Assembly: GCA_002422175.1 (NCBI GenBank)
Contig: DITR01000136.1
Coordinates: forward strand, 1,960-9,657
DNA from: Alcaligenaceae bacterium UBA6179
GTDB lineage: Bacteria; Pseudomonadota; Gammaproteobacteria; Burkholderiales; Burkholderiaceae_B
Length of the DNA: 7,698 nt
Reading direction: 5' to 3'
Shown: positions 1 to 7,174 of the stretch, piece after piece
How the letters are laid out: each line of letters opens with the position of its first letter
Position numbering within the stretch: the stretch's first letter is position 1
Translations under genes and position numbers: made by a program
Notes under the pieces: generated by a model
Database searches by the model: none
Told to the model about the DNA's origin: nothing
What the model saw: only the letters and a program-made list of their open reading frames with translations

Positions 1-868
1 TAAGTTGACCACTGTCGCCCCTTCTCACGAATTACTGAGCCTGATTAAATCGCAGTTAAACGATACCCACATTGACGCGGGCTACATGACGCGTTTAATT
101 GGTCTGCCAAGCGATAAATACTTACTTGAATGCATGTCGCGCATGGATCCTTTATCAATAGCCCATGCGCGTCTCAGTTATCAAAAAATGCTGGGTTTAA
201 AGCTGGCCGACGACTTATTCGCTGCAATGGACAGAGCCTCTGTTTCAAAACCTTATCAGCCCAACCCCCAACAATCAGGTCAACGTGCCTTTATACATTT
301 AGCCCTAAACTGGTTATGTTGTGCCGATAACAATGAAGCGATTAACCATGCCACATCTCGTTATGAACAGGCTGACAATCTGACAGATCGTATGGGTGCG
401 ATGGCAGCACTCTCGATGAGTACACAACATATTCATTATGCCGATACACTCACACATTTTTATGAGTCTTGGCAACATGAAGCCTTGGTGATTGATAAGT
501 GGTTTGCGCTACAAGCAGTTAACCCCAGTGCGACCAGCTCGACCGTTCATGGCATGATGCAACACCCCGCGTTTAATTTGCGAAATCCAAATCGTGCGCG
601 TTCCGTCATCTTTCAGTTTTGCACCAATAACCCATTTGGATTTCATCAAGAAGATGCCTCAGGCTATGATTTCTGGGCTCAACAAGTCATTGCAATTGAT
701 GCCTTTAACCCTGAAATAGCCGCCCGACTTGCTCGTGTGCCAGACCATTGGGCAAGGCATATTGAACCTGCACAGTCTGCAATGAAAACTGCACTACAAA
801 AAGTACATGCACATCAAGGGTTGTCTAACAATACACTTGAAATTATTTCTAAATCGCTCACACTTTAA
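1..868 (+). CDS. pepN: Aminopeptidase N (M1 family), C-terminal part, cut by window start
   Basis: This is the 3' end of a gene that enters from the left; the frame is open from base 2 and the TTG at 5 is an internal codon, not a start. About 288 residues remain of a protein usually near 870-900 residues. The zinc site (GAMEN, HExxH) lies upstream of the window, so only the C-terminal helical domain is present. PepN is a cytoplasmic zinc metallopeptidase that removes N-terminal residues from peptides. Family landmarks, counted from the TTG as residue 1, are [12 protein letters not shown] (125-136), [11 protein letters not shown] (161-171), [14 protein letters not shown] (187-200) and [16 protein letters not shown] (213-228). 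The same blocks occur in E. coli PepN in the same order. The gene ends with TAA 32 nt before fbp on the same strand, so cotranscription with fbp is plausible. Identification is firm; start and full length are unknown. Confidence 0.95.
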   Translation, partial: KLTTVAPSHELLSLIKSQLNDTHIDAGYMTRLIGLPSDKYLLECMSRMDPLSIAHARLSYQKMLGLKLADDLFAAMDRASVSKPYQPNPQQSGQRAFIHLALNWLCCADNNEAINHATSRYEQADNLTDRMGAMAALSMSTQHIHYADTLTHFYESWQHEALVIDKWFALQAVNPSATSSTVHGMMQHPAFNLRNPNRARSVIFQFCTNNPFGFHQEDASGYDFWAQQVIAIDAFNPEIAARLARVPDHWARHIEPAQSAMKTALQKVHAHQGLSNNTLEIISKSLTL

Positions 869-900
869 AATTTAACTTTGCTAATAGAGCTTACCAAACC

Positions 901-1917
901 ATGAAAAGAAAAACACTGACTCAATACCTTGTAGAGCAGCAAAGATCGGCCCACGCCTTACATGCTGAATTAAGACTGCTTATTGAAATCGTTTCACGTG
1001 CGTGCAAAACAATTAGTCACTCTGTCAGCAAAGGCGCTTTAGGTGGTGTGCTGGGCAGCCTAGAGAGTGAAAACGTGCAAGGTGAAGTACAAAAGAAACT
1101 TGACGTCATTTCAAACGAGGTATTACTAGAAGCCAACGAATGGGGTGGTCATTTGGCCGCCATGGCTTCTGAAGAAATGGAAACCATTCATCTCATTCCA
1201 AACCGTTATCCCAAAGGTGAATACCTGCTTTTGTTTGACCCTTTAGATGGCTCGTCTAACATCGATGTGAACGTGTCGATCGGTACTATTTTTTCAGTCT
1301 TAAAAGCACCCGCTTCCGCTTCGGGTCGCGACATTAACGAAAATGATTTTTTACAACCTGGTCACGCCCAAGTCGCCGCAGGTTATGCTATTTACGGACC
1401 ACAAACCATGCTGGTTTTAACAATTGGTCAAGGCGTGGTTGGCTTCACGCTTGATCGTGAAATGGGCTCTTGGGTACTTACCCATGAAAAATTAACCATT
1501 CCTGAAGATACAAAAGAATTTTCGATCAACATGTCTAACATGCGACATTGGGCACCACCCATGAAGCGCTACATACAAGAATGCTTAGAGGGCGCAACAG
1601 GTGCGCGTGAAAAAAACTTTAATATGCGCTGGATAGCCTCAATGGTTGCCGATGTACATCGTCTCATAACCCGTGGTGGTGTTTTCATGTACCCGTGGGA
1701 TGATCGCGAACCCAACAAACCTGGCAAATTACGTTTAATGTACGAGGCCAACCCCATGAGCATGCTGGTTGAGCAGGCCGGTGGCATGGCAACCAATGGC
1801 TCACAACGAATTCTAGACATCGTACCCGGCGCACTTCATGAGCGCGTCAGTGTGATCTTAGGATCAAAAAATGAGGTGGCCCGCGTGACGCAGTACCACC
1901 TTGATGCAACGACTTAA
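901..1917 (+). CDS. fbp: Class I fructose-1,6-bisphosphatase
   Basis: A cytoplasmic Mg2+-dependent phosphatase that hydrolyses fructose 1,6-bisphosphate to fructose 6-phosphate, the committed step of gluconeogenesis. The 338 residues match the usual class I length. The signature [18 protein letters not shown] starts at residue 112, with the metal-binding DPLDGSSN at 113-120. The upstream acidic motif ASEE ends at residue 92, which fits the catalytic metal site. The segment [12 protein letters not shown] and the nearby [17 protein letters not shown] closely resemble Burkholderiales Fbp. The ATG at 901 fits family N-termini, but the upstream sequence has only a weak Shine-Dalgarno match (AGAG near 883-886), so translation may be modest. 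There is no terminator between pepN and fbp, so read-through from pepN is likely. The stop codon lies inside an inverted repeat (1914-1946). The gene is convergent with qor. Confidence 0.97.
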   Translation: MKRKTLTQYLVEQQRSAHALHAELRLLIEIVSRACKTISHSVSKGALGGVLGSLESENVQGEVQKKLDVISNEVLLEANEWGGHLAAMASEEMETIHLIPNRYPKGEYLLLFDPLDGSSNIDVNVSIGTIFSVLKAPASASGRDINENDFLQPGHAQVAAGYAIYGPQTMLVLTIGQGVVGFTLDREMGSWVLTHEKLTIPEDTKEFSINMSNMRHWAPPMKRYIQECLEGATGAREKNFNMRWIASMVADVHRLITRGGVFMYPWDDREPNKPGKLRLMYEANPMSMLVEQAGGMATNGSQRILDIVPGALHERVSVILGSKNEVARVTQYHLDATT

Positions 1918-1946
1918 TCAATTTATATCGAGTCTTAATTGATTAA
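1914..1946 (+). repeat. AT-rich inverted repeat spanning the fbp stop codon
   Basis: TTAATCAATT at 1914-1923 is the exact reverse complement of AATTGATTAA at 1937-1946: a 10-bp perfect stem with a 13-nt loop. The fbp TAA (1915-1917) is inside the left arm. The stem is AT-rich and is followed by AAACC rather than a T-run, so it is not a standard intrinsic terminator. It could be a 3' mRNA stem, a protein-binding dyad, or chance. Confidence 0.5.
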
Positions 1947-1959
1947 ACCTAAATTGAGC

Positions 1960-2021
1960 CGTAACCGTCAAACGCTTCACTACGCTTAACCCGCTATCTT
2001 GTTGCTTCCTAAACAACAAAA
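1960..2021 (+). terminator. Candidate Rho-utilisation (rut-like) C-rich tract after fbp
   Basis: This 62-nt stretch of the plus strand holds 20 C and 7 G, a C-over-G excess of the kind Rho uses to load on RNA. It begins 43 nt after the fbp stop and runs into a strong hairpin (2000-2036). No intrinsic terminator with a U-tract is visible for fbp, so Rho-dependent termination is the simplest reading. This is inferred from composition only; rut sites have no strict consensus. Confidence 0.3.
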
Positions 2022-2052
2022 GTTTAGGACGCAATACATACGTTTGAGGTTA
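1962..2052. repeat. Nested inverted repeats in the fbp/qor convergent spacer
   Basis: Outer arms TAACC-g-TCAAACG (1962-1974, one bulged G) and CGTTTGA-GGTTA (2041-2052) can pair over 12 bp. Inside them lies a second stem, TTGCTTCCTAAAC (2002-2014) with GTTTAGGACGCAA (2022-2034). That stem has 12 of 13 pairs matched and a 7-nt loop AACAAAA, and it extends by a G-T and a T-A pair to 2000-2036. No T-run flanks the stem on either strand, so it is not a canonical bidirectional terminator. It could stabilise 3' ends of both mRNAs, act as an RNA-processing site, or be a copy of a dispersed repeat. Confidence 0.55.
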
Positions 2053-2054
2053 GG

Positions 2055-2067
2055 GTGTACGGTACAC
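2055..2067. repeat. 13-nt palindrome just past the qor stop
   Basis: GTGTAC-G-GTACAC is a perfect two-fold dyad with a single central base. It ends 2 nt from the qor stop codon (2070-2072, minus strand). It is too tight to form an RNA hairpin, so if functional it would be a DNA-binding site. Its position downstream of two convergent genes makes an operator role unlikely. Confidence 0.35.
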
Positions 2068-2069
2068 AT

Positions 2070-3056
2070 TTACTCTAAGTTAAAAACTGTCGCGCCGATC
2101 GTCTGGCGCGCAGCTAAAGCAGCGTGAGCCTGGGGGGCTTGATCTAAGCTGTAACGTTGCTCAATTAAGACCTTAATCTTTTTCTTTAAGATCAAATCAA
2201 ACAGTTCATCGGCAGCAGCCTGAAGTTTCTCTGGAGTGTTAACGTGTGTTGCCACGGTTGGGCGCGTAACAAACAAAGAACCTTTAACAGCCAAAATACC
2301 TAAGTTGACGTTTTCAACTTGGCCAGAAGCATTACCAAAACTAACCATCAAGCCACGGGGCTCTATGCAATCTAACGAGCGTTCCCAGGTGTCTTTACCC
2401 ACGCCATCATAAACGACGGGTACTTTTTTGCCATCAGTGAGTTCAAGCACCCGCTCAACAATATTTTCTTTACTGTAATCAATGGTTTCCCAAGCGCCGT
2501 ATTGCTTAGCTACAGCAGCTTTTTCAGGTGAGGAAACTGTACCAATTAATTTGACACCTAATGCACGCGCCCATTGGCAGGCGATGAGACCGACACCACC
2601 CGCAGCAGCATGAAACAGAATTTTTTCATGGCCTTGCAATCGGTAAGTTTGGCGGAATAAATACTGAACCGTTAAACCTTTAAGCATCACCGCCGCGGCA
2701 TCTTCATAAGAAATTTTATTGGGTAACTTGATCAAGTTATTTTGCGGCACATTGCGAACATAGGCATAGGCACCTATTGGGCTTTGACCATATGCAACCC
2801 GATCACCCACTTTAAAACGCTTCACCTCTTTACCCACTGCAATAACCTCACCTGCACCTTCAAAACCTAAACCATGTGGTAGCGGTGAGTTGTAAAGCCC
2901 TGTTCTAAAGTAAATATCAATAAAATTTAAGCCAACAGCATATTGGCGCACAGTGACCTCATGCTCGGTCGGAGGGGCCACAGCCACCTCAACCATATTC
3001 ATGACATTAGCATCGCCGTGCTGCTCAATACGAATGGCTTTAGTGAGCATATTCAT
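2070..3056 (-). CDS. qor: Zinc-independent quinone / NADPH oxidoreductase (MDR family)
   Basis: A 328-residue cytoplasmic enzyme of the medium-chain dehydrogenase/reductase superfamily, quinone oxidoreductase branch. Such enzymes use NADPH to reduce quinones or related electrophilic carbonyl compounds; the true substrate here cannot be read from sequence. The N-terminal GroES-like domain shows GLNFIDIYFRTGLY (42-55), GFEGAGEV (64-71) and VGDRVAYG (83-90). The Rossmann domain has AAAGGVG (150-156), preceded by the family block AAVMLKGLTVQYL (121-133). Structural and catalytic zinc ligands of alcohol dehydrogenases are absent, as expected for Qor. The ATG at 3056 is chosen over the one at 3050 because AGGGGA (3064-3069, minus strand) lies 7 nt before it. 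The gene stands alone on this strand, divergent from yebC and convergent with fbp. A role in oxidative or xenobiotic stress is inference from the family. Confidence 0.93.
   Translation of the reverse strand: MNMLTKAIRIEQHGDANVMNMVEVAVAPPTEHEVTVRQYAVGLNFIDIYFRTGLYNSPLPHGLGFEGAGEVIAVGKEVKRFKVGDRVAYGQSPIGAYAYVRNVPQNNLIKLPNKISYEDAAAVMLKGLTVQYLFRQTYRLQGHEKILFHAAAGGVGLIACQWARALGVKLIGTVSSPEKAAVAKQYGAWETIDYSKENIVERVLELTDGKKVPVVYDGVGKDTWERSLDCIEPRGLMVSFGNASGQVENVNLGILAVKGSLFVTRPTVATHVNTPEKLQAAADELFDLILKKKIKVLIEQRYSLDQAPQAHAALAARQTIGATVFNLE
2082..2110 (-). terminator. Terminator-like hairpin inside the last codons of qor
   Basis: Read on the minus strand, CGCGCC (2110-2105), an 8-nt loop and GGCGCG (2096-2091) form a six-pair GC stem. 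It is followed by ACAG and then five T (2086-2082), and the qor stop comes only afterwards (2072-2070). The shape resembles an intrinsic terminator, but the 4-nt gap between stem and T-run is poor. The stem encodes ordinary family residues (A-R-Q-T-I-G-A), so coincidence is likely. Confidence 0.25.
2724..2739. repeat. 16-nt perfect palindrome inside qor
   Basis: TAACTTGATCAAGTTA reads identically on both strands, with no central spacer. It lies in the qor coding region (codons for N-L-I-K-L), far from any promoter. A single palindrome of this size in a window this long is not strongly unexpected, so no function is claimed. Confidence 0.3.
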
Positions 3057-3063
3057 AGGTTAT

Positions 3064-3069
3064 TCCCCT
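3064..3069 (-). promoter_or_regulatory. Ribosome binding site of qor, fixing its start
   Basis: On the minus strand AGGGGA lies 7 nt before the ATG at 3056 and 13 nt before the alternative ATG at 3050, favouring the longer form. It is one of the better Shine-Dalgarno matches in the window. Confidence 0.7.
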
Positions 3070-3136
3070 AAGTTAAACGGTTAAAAAAGAGTCGGTTTGG
3101 TGTTATTGCAACAAACGCTCAGTGTATCGCTTGGCG

Positions 3137-3154
3137 CGCTAAAATAGCGTTTTT
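3137..3154 (+). promoter_or_regulatory. Candidate -10 region of the yebC operon, within a small dyad
   Basis: TAAAAT at 3140-3145 matches five of six positions of the sigma-70 -10 box. It would place the transcript start near 3152, giving a leader of about 20 nt that contains the GAAGG ribosome site (3157-3161). No good -35 box lies 16-18 nt upstream, so the promoter may need an activator or be weak. The -10 sits in a dyad, CGCTA (3137-3141) and TAGCG (3145-3149) around AAA, followed by five T. Although this superficially resembles a terminator, no upstream plus-strand gene would need one here. The 117-nt divergent spacer 3057-3173 should also hold the qor promoter, but I see no convincing boxes for it. 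Confidence 0.35.
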
Positions 3155-3173
3155 ATGAAGGTTTAAAAAAATT

Positions 3174-3908
3174 ATGGCAGGACACAGCAAATGGGCCAAC
3201 ATTCAGCATCGTAAAGGGCGGCAAGACGCCAAACGTGGCAAATTATGGACCAAAATCATTAGAGAGTTAACCGTCGCAGCGCGTGCTGGTGGGGGTGACC
3301 CTGATGCAAACCCCCGACTCCGTCTGGTGTGGGACAAAGCCATGAGTGCCAATATGCCCAAAGACAATGTGCAACGAGCCATTGCCCGCGGCGTAGGCGG
3401 GGCCGATGGCGATAACTATGACGAAATTCGCTATGAGGGGTATGGCCCAAATGGCGCTGCAGTTATTGTTGACTGCATGACTGATAACCGTACCCGCACT
3501 GTTGCTGATGTTCGCCACGCCTTTACCAAAAATGGCGGCAACATGGGCCAGGAAGGTTCTGTGGCTTTTACTTTTCAGCACTGCGGGCAATTTTTGTTTG
3601 CACCGGGCACATCTGAAGACAAAGTCATGGAAGTCGCCCTCGAAGCGGGCGCTGATGATGTGATCACCGACGACGAAGGTGTCATTGAAGTGATTTGCCA
3701 ACCCATGCAATTTAGTACCGTTCAAGCTGCTATCAGAGCAGCTGGCCTCACACCTGAAATGGCTGATGTCATCATGAAGCCTCAAGTTGAAATTACCTTA
3801 ATAGGTGATGACAGTGTGCGAATGCAAAAGTTACTTGATACACTCGAATCGCTTGACGACGTACAAGAGGTTTATACCAACGCCGTTTTTCCAGATTCTG
3901 AGGGTTAA
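3174..3908 (+). CDS. yebC: YebC/PmpR/TACO1 family protein
   Basis: A 244-residue cytoplasmic protein of the YebC family. It was long annotated as a probable transcriptional regulator, while its mitochondrial relative TACO1 is a translational activator and bacterial members have been linked to relief of ribosome stalling. Which activity applies here is not decidable from sequence. Family blocks are all present: [12 protein letters not shown] (3-14), [11 protein letters not shown] (60-70), [14 protein letters not shown] (87-100), [15 protein letters not shown] (103-117) and [10 protein letters not shown] (121-130). The length is normal. The ATG at 3174 gives the invariant MAGHSKW start; GAAGG lies 12 nt upstream, a rather long spacing. 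It is the first gene of the plus-strand operon and ends 3 nt before purD. The usual gammaproteobacterial neighbour ruvC is absent, which supports a betaproteobacterial origin. Confidence 0.97.
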   Translation: MAGHSKWANIQHRKGRQDAKRGKLWTKIIRELTVAARAGGGDPDANPRLRLVWDKAMSANMPKDNVQRAIARGVGGADGDNYDEIRYEGYGPNGAAVIVDCMTDNRTRTVADVRHAFTKNGGNMGQEGSVAFTFQHCGQFLFAPGTSEDKVMEVALEAGADDVITDDEGVIEVICQPMQFSTVQAAIRAAGLTPEMADVIMKPQVEITLIGDDSVRMQKLLDTLESLDDVQEVYTNAVFPDSEG

Positions 3909-3911
3909 AGT

Positions 3912-5201
3912 ATGAAATTGCTAGTCATTGGTTCTGGTGGTCGTGAGCATGCCATGGTGTGGAAATTACAGTCTTCACCGGCCGTCACACACATTTATGT
4001 GGCTCCTGGCAACGGTGGCACGGCTCAAATGCCCGGCGTTACCAATGTTGCTATCGAAGACCCGCAAGATTTACGAGATTTTGCACAAACACACGAAATC
4101 GATTTAACAATTGTCGGCCCTGAAGCACCCTTAGCCAAGGGAGTTGTCGATATTTTCAAATCGTCAGAATTACGTATATTTGGACCGAGTCAGGCTGCAG
4201 CTCAACTTGAAAGCTCAAAAGATTTTGCAAAGCAGTTCATGCAACGCCATGGCATTCCTACGGCGGCCTATCAAACGTTTACCGATGCACAATCAGCTCA
4301 TCATTATATTGATGCACAAGGTGCGCCCATTGTTATTAAGGCAGACGGCTTAGCGGCAGGTAAAGGTGTTGTGGTTGCCATGACCCTTGATGAAGCGCAT
4401 ACCGCCGTTCAATCTATGTTGGGTGATGCCAAACTCGGCCAAGCAGGTGCGCGTGTTGTGATTGAATCTTGCTTAATAGGCGAAGAGGCGAGCTTTATTG
4501 TTATTTGTGATGGTAAACATATTATTGCACTTGCCACCAGCCAAGATCATAAGCGCTTAAAAGATGGTGATCAAGGACCCAACACGGGTGGCATGGGGGC
4601 TTATTCGCCTGCGCCTGTTGTGTCGCCTCTAATACACGACCGTTTAATGAAAGAAGTGATTGAGCCCACTATTGAGGGCATGAAAAATGATGGCATGCCC
4701 TTTCAGGGGTTTCTATATGCTGGCATCATGATTGGCGAAGGTCCTGATGCAACAAGACCGCTTGGCGTTCTTGAATTCAACTGTCGCCTAGGTGACCCTG
4801 AAACACAACCCATCATGATGCGCTTACAAAGTGATCTGGTTTCGTTATTTATGCATGCAACCAATGGCTCATTAAACGACGCTGAAGTATTGTGGGATAC
4901 CCGGCCAGCAATTGGTGTTGTCATGGCAAGTAATGGCTACCCAGAACAACCCATAACTGGCGATGTCATTAAAAACATTCCCGCACCCACAGATGATTGT
5001 GTCGTGTTTCACGCGGGTACACGCTTGAACGACTTGGTAACTCAAACTGCAGGTGGTCGCGTTCTGTGTGTCACCGCCCTAGGCGAAGATTTAGCTCAAG
5101 CTCAAGCTAGAGCCTATGAAACCGTTAACCAAATTAAATTTGAAGGCGCGCAATTTCGACGAGATATTGGTTGGCGTGCACTCAAGCCACTCAATAAATA
5201 G
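3912..5201 (+). CDS. purD: Phosphoribosylamine-glycine ligase (GAR synthetase)
   Basis: The second enzyme of de novo purine synthesis: it joins 5-phosphoribosylamine and glycine, using ATP, to give glycinamide ribonucleotide. It is a 429-residue cytoplasmic ATP-grasp enzyme of standard length, and monofunctional. The N-terminal domain opens with [14 protein letters not shown]. The ATP-grasp region shows [17 protein letters not shown] (91-107) and the glycine-rich [11 protein letters not shown] (143-153). Further on are [12 protein letters not shown] (222-233) and the metal/ATP site [14 protein letters not shown] (287-300). The start ATG is 3 nt after the yebC stop; its Shine-Dalgarno GAGGG (3900-3904) lies in the end of yebC with 7-nt spacing, so translation is probably coupled. 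No PurR-like operator or purine riboswitch is visible before it, and any purine control would have to act at the yebC promoter. hemF follows after 16 nt. Confidence 0.98.
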   Translation: MKLLVIGSGGREHAMVWKLQSSPAVTHIYVAPGNGGTAQMPGVTNVAIEDPQDLRDFAQTHEIDLTIVGPEAPLAKGVVDIFKSSELRIFGPSQAAAQLESSKDFAKQFMQRHGIPTAAYQTFTDAQSAHHYIDAQGAPIVIKADGLAAGKGVVVAMTLDEAHTAVQSMLGDAKLGQAGARVVIESCLIGEEASFIVICDGKHIIALATSQDHKRLKDGDQGPNTGGMGAYSPAPVVSPLIHDRLMKEVIEPTIEGMKNDGMPFQGFLYAGIMIGEGPDATRPLGVLEFNCRLGDPETQPIMMRLQSDLVSLFMHATNGSLNDAEVLWDTRPAIGVVMASNGYPEQPITGDVIKNIPAPTDDCVVFHAGTRLNDLVTQTAGGRVLCVTALGEDLAQAQARAYETVNQIKFEGAQFRRDIGWRALKPLNK

Positions 5202-5217
5202 TGCTGGAATATTAACC

Positions 5218-6132
5218 ATGAAAAAAACACTACCTATTGATTCAGCGCATCAGTATTTTGTGAGCCTTCAAGAAAAAATTGTCTCAACCTTAGAAAAAGC
5301 CGAAGGCAAAGTTTTTGGTCAAGATAATTGGGTACGAGAAGAAGGCGGTGGGGGTATTTCGCGCTTTATTGAAGGCGGCGATCTTTTTGAACGTGCGGGC
5401 GTTCTTTTTAGTCATGTTAAAGGTTCTACCCTTCCCCCTTCAGCAACAGCACGTAAACCTGAAATGGCTGGGCGCCGCTGGGAAGCCATGGGCGTATCGT
5501 TGGTCATACACCCGCGCAACCCATATATTCCAACCGTACACATGAATGTGCGTTTATTTGTCGCCTTTGCACCAGATGATGCAACTCAAGACGTATTTTG
5601 GTTTGGTGGCGGTTTAGATTTAACGCCCTATTATGTTTTTGAGGAAGATGCGAAACATTTTCATCAAGTGTGCCATGATTCACTTGCAACCTTCGGTGAA
5701 GACCGCTACTGTCAGTATAAAAAATGGTGTGATGAATACTTCTATCTAAAACACCGTAAAGAAACCCGTGGGATTGGTGGCTTATTTTTTGATGATGTCA
5801 GCGAACCTGATTTTGCAACAGCTTTTGACATGACACAATCTGTTGGCAATTGTTTCCTTCAAGCTTATATGCCCATTGTCGAACGTCGTTATCTCACACC
5901 CTATAGTCAGCACGAGCGCGACTTCCAAGCCTATAGAAGAGGTCGTTATGTTGAATTCAATTTAGTTTTCGATCGTGGCACACTTTTTGGTTTACAGTCT
6001 GGTGGTCGCACTGAATCAATACTTTTATCAATGCCGCCCTTAGCTACATGGCGCTATGATTGGCAAGCACCTGATGGCACGGAAGAAGCCAAGTTACAAC
6101 AATACTTGCGAGCACGCGATTGGCTCAAATAA
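5218..6132 (+). CDS. hemF: Oxygen-dependent coproporphyrinogen III oxidase
   Basis: HemF converts coproporphyrinogen III to protoporphyrinogen IX by two oxidative decarboxylations using O2, a late step of heme synthesis in the cytoplasm. Its presence means the host makes heme aerobically. From the ATG at 5218 the protein has 304 residues, close to the roughly 300 of E. coli HemF. Conserved blocks are [12 protein letters not shown] (38-49), the [11 protein letters not shown] segment, [18 protein letters not shown] (86-103), [12 protein letters not shown] (128-139), [13 protein letters not shown] (168-180), [10 protein letters not shown] (184-193), [20 protein letters not shown] (241-260) and GGRTES. 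H98, H108, H147 and H179 correspond to the active-site histidines known in E. coli HemF. The reading frame is open further upstream to 5116, but that stretch overlaps purD and lacks family similarity. The ribosome site is weak (GGA at 5206-5208). nadD starts inside its last codons. Confidence 0.97.
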   Translation: MKKTLPIDSAHQYFVSLQEKIVSTLEKAEGKVFGQDNWVREEGGGGISRFIEGGDLFERAGVLFSHVKGSTLPPSATARKPEMAGRRWEAMGVSLVIHPRNPYIPTVHMNVRLFVAFAPDDATQDVFWFGGGLDLTPYYVFEEDAKHFHQVCHDSLATFGEDRYCQYKKWCDEYFYLKHRKETRGIGGLFFDDVSEPDFATAFDMTQSVGNCFLQAYMPIVERRYLTPYSQHERDFQAYRRGRYVEFNLVFDRGTLFGLQSGGRTESILLSMPPLATWRYDWQAPDGTEEAKLQQYLRARDWLK

Positions 6133-6773
6133 ATCAACAAATACAACCTGCAAGCATCTCTCTTCATAGTGGGCAGCGCATAGGTCTGTTAGGCGGGTCA
6201 TTTGACCCTATTCATATTGCTCACATTCAACTGGCATGTGCAGCCAGAGATCATTTAAATTTAGACTCTGTGACGTTGATTCCAGCAAGTCAACCCTGGC
6301 AACGTGATGATCTAAAAGTAAATGGGCAGCAGCGGCTAGAAATGGTTAAGCTCGCGATTGCAAATAAACCTAAACTATCTGTTAGTACCCTTGAAATTGA
6401 CCGGGGTGGCCCCACCTACACAATAGATACAATTCATTTACTCGACCCCAAGCCAAATTATTTTTGGCTTTTAGGGGCTGATCAACTCAATAACTTTTGC
6501 ACATGGCACAAATGGGCTGATATTGCAGAGCGTGTAACGTTAGTGGTTGCGCAAAGACCCCATTCACCTTTATGTATTCCTAGCCCATTGCAAGATCGAA
6601 TTAATCAAGGTCGTGCAGCATTAGAAGTACTTCCTTTTGAACCTCTAGCAGTTTCATCTCGCGACATTCGTCAACGCTTAGCCTCTAATCAATCAGTAGA
6701 CTCGCTACTAGACAAACAAGTGATTCAATATATTAAAGCGCATAATCTTTATCGCGCGAATTCGGAGAATTAA
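6120..6773 (+). CDS. nadD: Nicotinate-nucleotide adenylyltransferase
   Basis: NadD transfers AMP from ATP to nicotinate mononucleotide, giving deamido-NAD for NAD synthesis; it is essential in most bacteria. The 217-residue protein is a cytoplasmic nucleotidyltransferase. Motifs are [13 protein letters not shown] (23-35), containing the nucleotide-binding HxxH site, then GGPTYTIDT (96-104), [16 protein letters not shown] (117-132) and the C-terminal VSSRDIR (178-184), a variant of ISSTxIR. The middle residue of the HxGH motif is Ala (HIAH) rather than the commoner Gly. The start is set to TTG at 6120. The frame closes upstream at TGA 6072-6074, and no ATG or GTG occurs before the GGSFDPIH motif. 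This start overlaps hemF by 13 nt and has no strong Shine-Dalgarno, so translation probably depends on coupling to hemF. Identity is firm, the exact start less so. Confidence 0.93.
   Translation: MAQINQQIQPASISLHSGQRIGLLGGSFDPIHIAHIQLACAARDHLNLDSVTLIPASQPWQRDDLKVNGQQRLEMVKLAIANKPKLSVSTLEIDRGGPTYTIDTIHLLDPKPNYFWLLGADQLNNFCTWHKWADIAERVTLVVAQRPHSPLCIPSPLQDRINQGRAALEVLPFEPLAVSSRDIRQRLASNQSVDSLLDKQVIQYIKAHNLYRANSEN
6446..6477 (+). repeat. Terminator-like hairpin inside nadD
   Basis: AAGCCAAA (6450-6457) and TTTGGCTT (6463-6470) form a perfect 8-bp stem with loop TTATT. Two further T follow, so the strand reads GGCTTTT. CCCC (6446-6449) and GGGG (6474-6477) could extend the stem across a 3-nt bulge. 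It lies mid-gene, over codons for [10 protein letters not shown]. It resembles an intrinsic terminator with a short T-run, but may be chance. Confidence 0.35.
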
Positions 6774-7174
6774 TGGATATTACAAAACAACAAAGAGCCA
6801 TCGTTGATGCGCTCGAAGACGTCAAAGCACAAGATATTAAAGTGTTTAACACCACTCACTTAACCGGTTTATTTGATCGTGTCATTATTGCTTCAGGCAC
6901 TTCAAATCGTCAAACACGAGGCTTAGCCTCAAGCGTTGAAGATAAAGCCCGTGAAATAGGTTTGCAAGTGATAGCCACTGAAGGTGAAGAAACGGGTGAG
7001 TGGGTATTGGTTGATATTGGAGATATTGTCGTCCACATCATGCAACCTGCTATTCGTACCTATTACAACCTTGAAGAAATTTGGGGTGATAAACCAGTGC
7101 ACATGAAACTAGCTGCAGAGTCTAAACGTGTACCCTTAGTGCAAATGCAACATTCATCGAATGAAGATGAATGA
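6773..7174 (+). CDS. rsfS: Ribosomal silencing factor RsfS (YbeB/Iojap family)
   Basis: RsfS binds ribosomal protein uL14 on the 50S subunit and blocks joining with 30S, lowering translation in starvation or stationary phase. At 133 residues it is slightly longer than the core family; the extra length is a C-terminal tail ending in a short acidic stretch (SSNEDE). Diagnostic blocks are FDRVIIASGTSNRQT (34-48), TGEWVLVDIGDIVVHIM (74-90) and YYNLEEIWGD (97-106). Its ATG shares one base with the nadD stop (TAATG), and GGAG (6764-6767) sits 5 nt upstream, a good ribosome site. Reinitiation from nadD plus direct initiation are both plausible. The nadD-rsfS-rlmH order is widely conserved in bacteria. 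Confidence 0.97.
   Translation: MDITKQQRAIVDALEDVKAQDIKVFNTTHLTGLFDRVIIASGTSNRQTRGLASSVEDKAREIGLQVIATEGEETGEWVLVDIGDIVVHIMQPAIRTYYNLEEIWGDKPVHMKLAAESKRVPLVQMQHSSNEDE

Noticed and set aside
1569..1820. 83-codon minus-strand frame inside fbp
   Set aside because: It is a shadow of conserved fbp codons with no protein similarity that I recognise.
3137..3154. CGCTA-AAA-TAGCG dyad followed by five T as an intrinsic terminator
   Set aside because: The stem is only 5 bp with a 3-nt loop, no plus-strand gene upstream needs a terminator, and a -10-like TAAAAT fits a promoter better.
3267..3785. 172-codon open frame on the minus strand opposite yebC
   Set aside because: It lies wholly antisense to a strongly conserved gene, shows no recognisable domain or ribosome site, and arises from codon bias of yebC.
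5116..5217. Upstream extension of the hemF reading frame to an ATG at 5116
   Set aside because: It would overlap purD by 86 nt, add 34 residues absent from HemF proteins, and the ATG at 5218 gives the normal length.
6012..6022. 11-nt word TGAATCAATAC in hemF repeated at 7446-7456 in rlmH
   Set aside because: Both copies encode the same Glu-Ser-Ile residues, and no longer homology surrounds them, so it is a codon coincidence.
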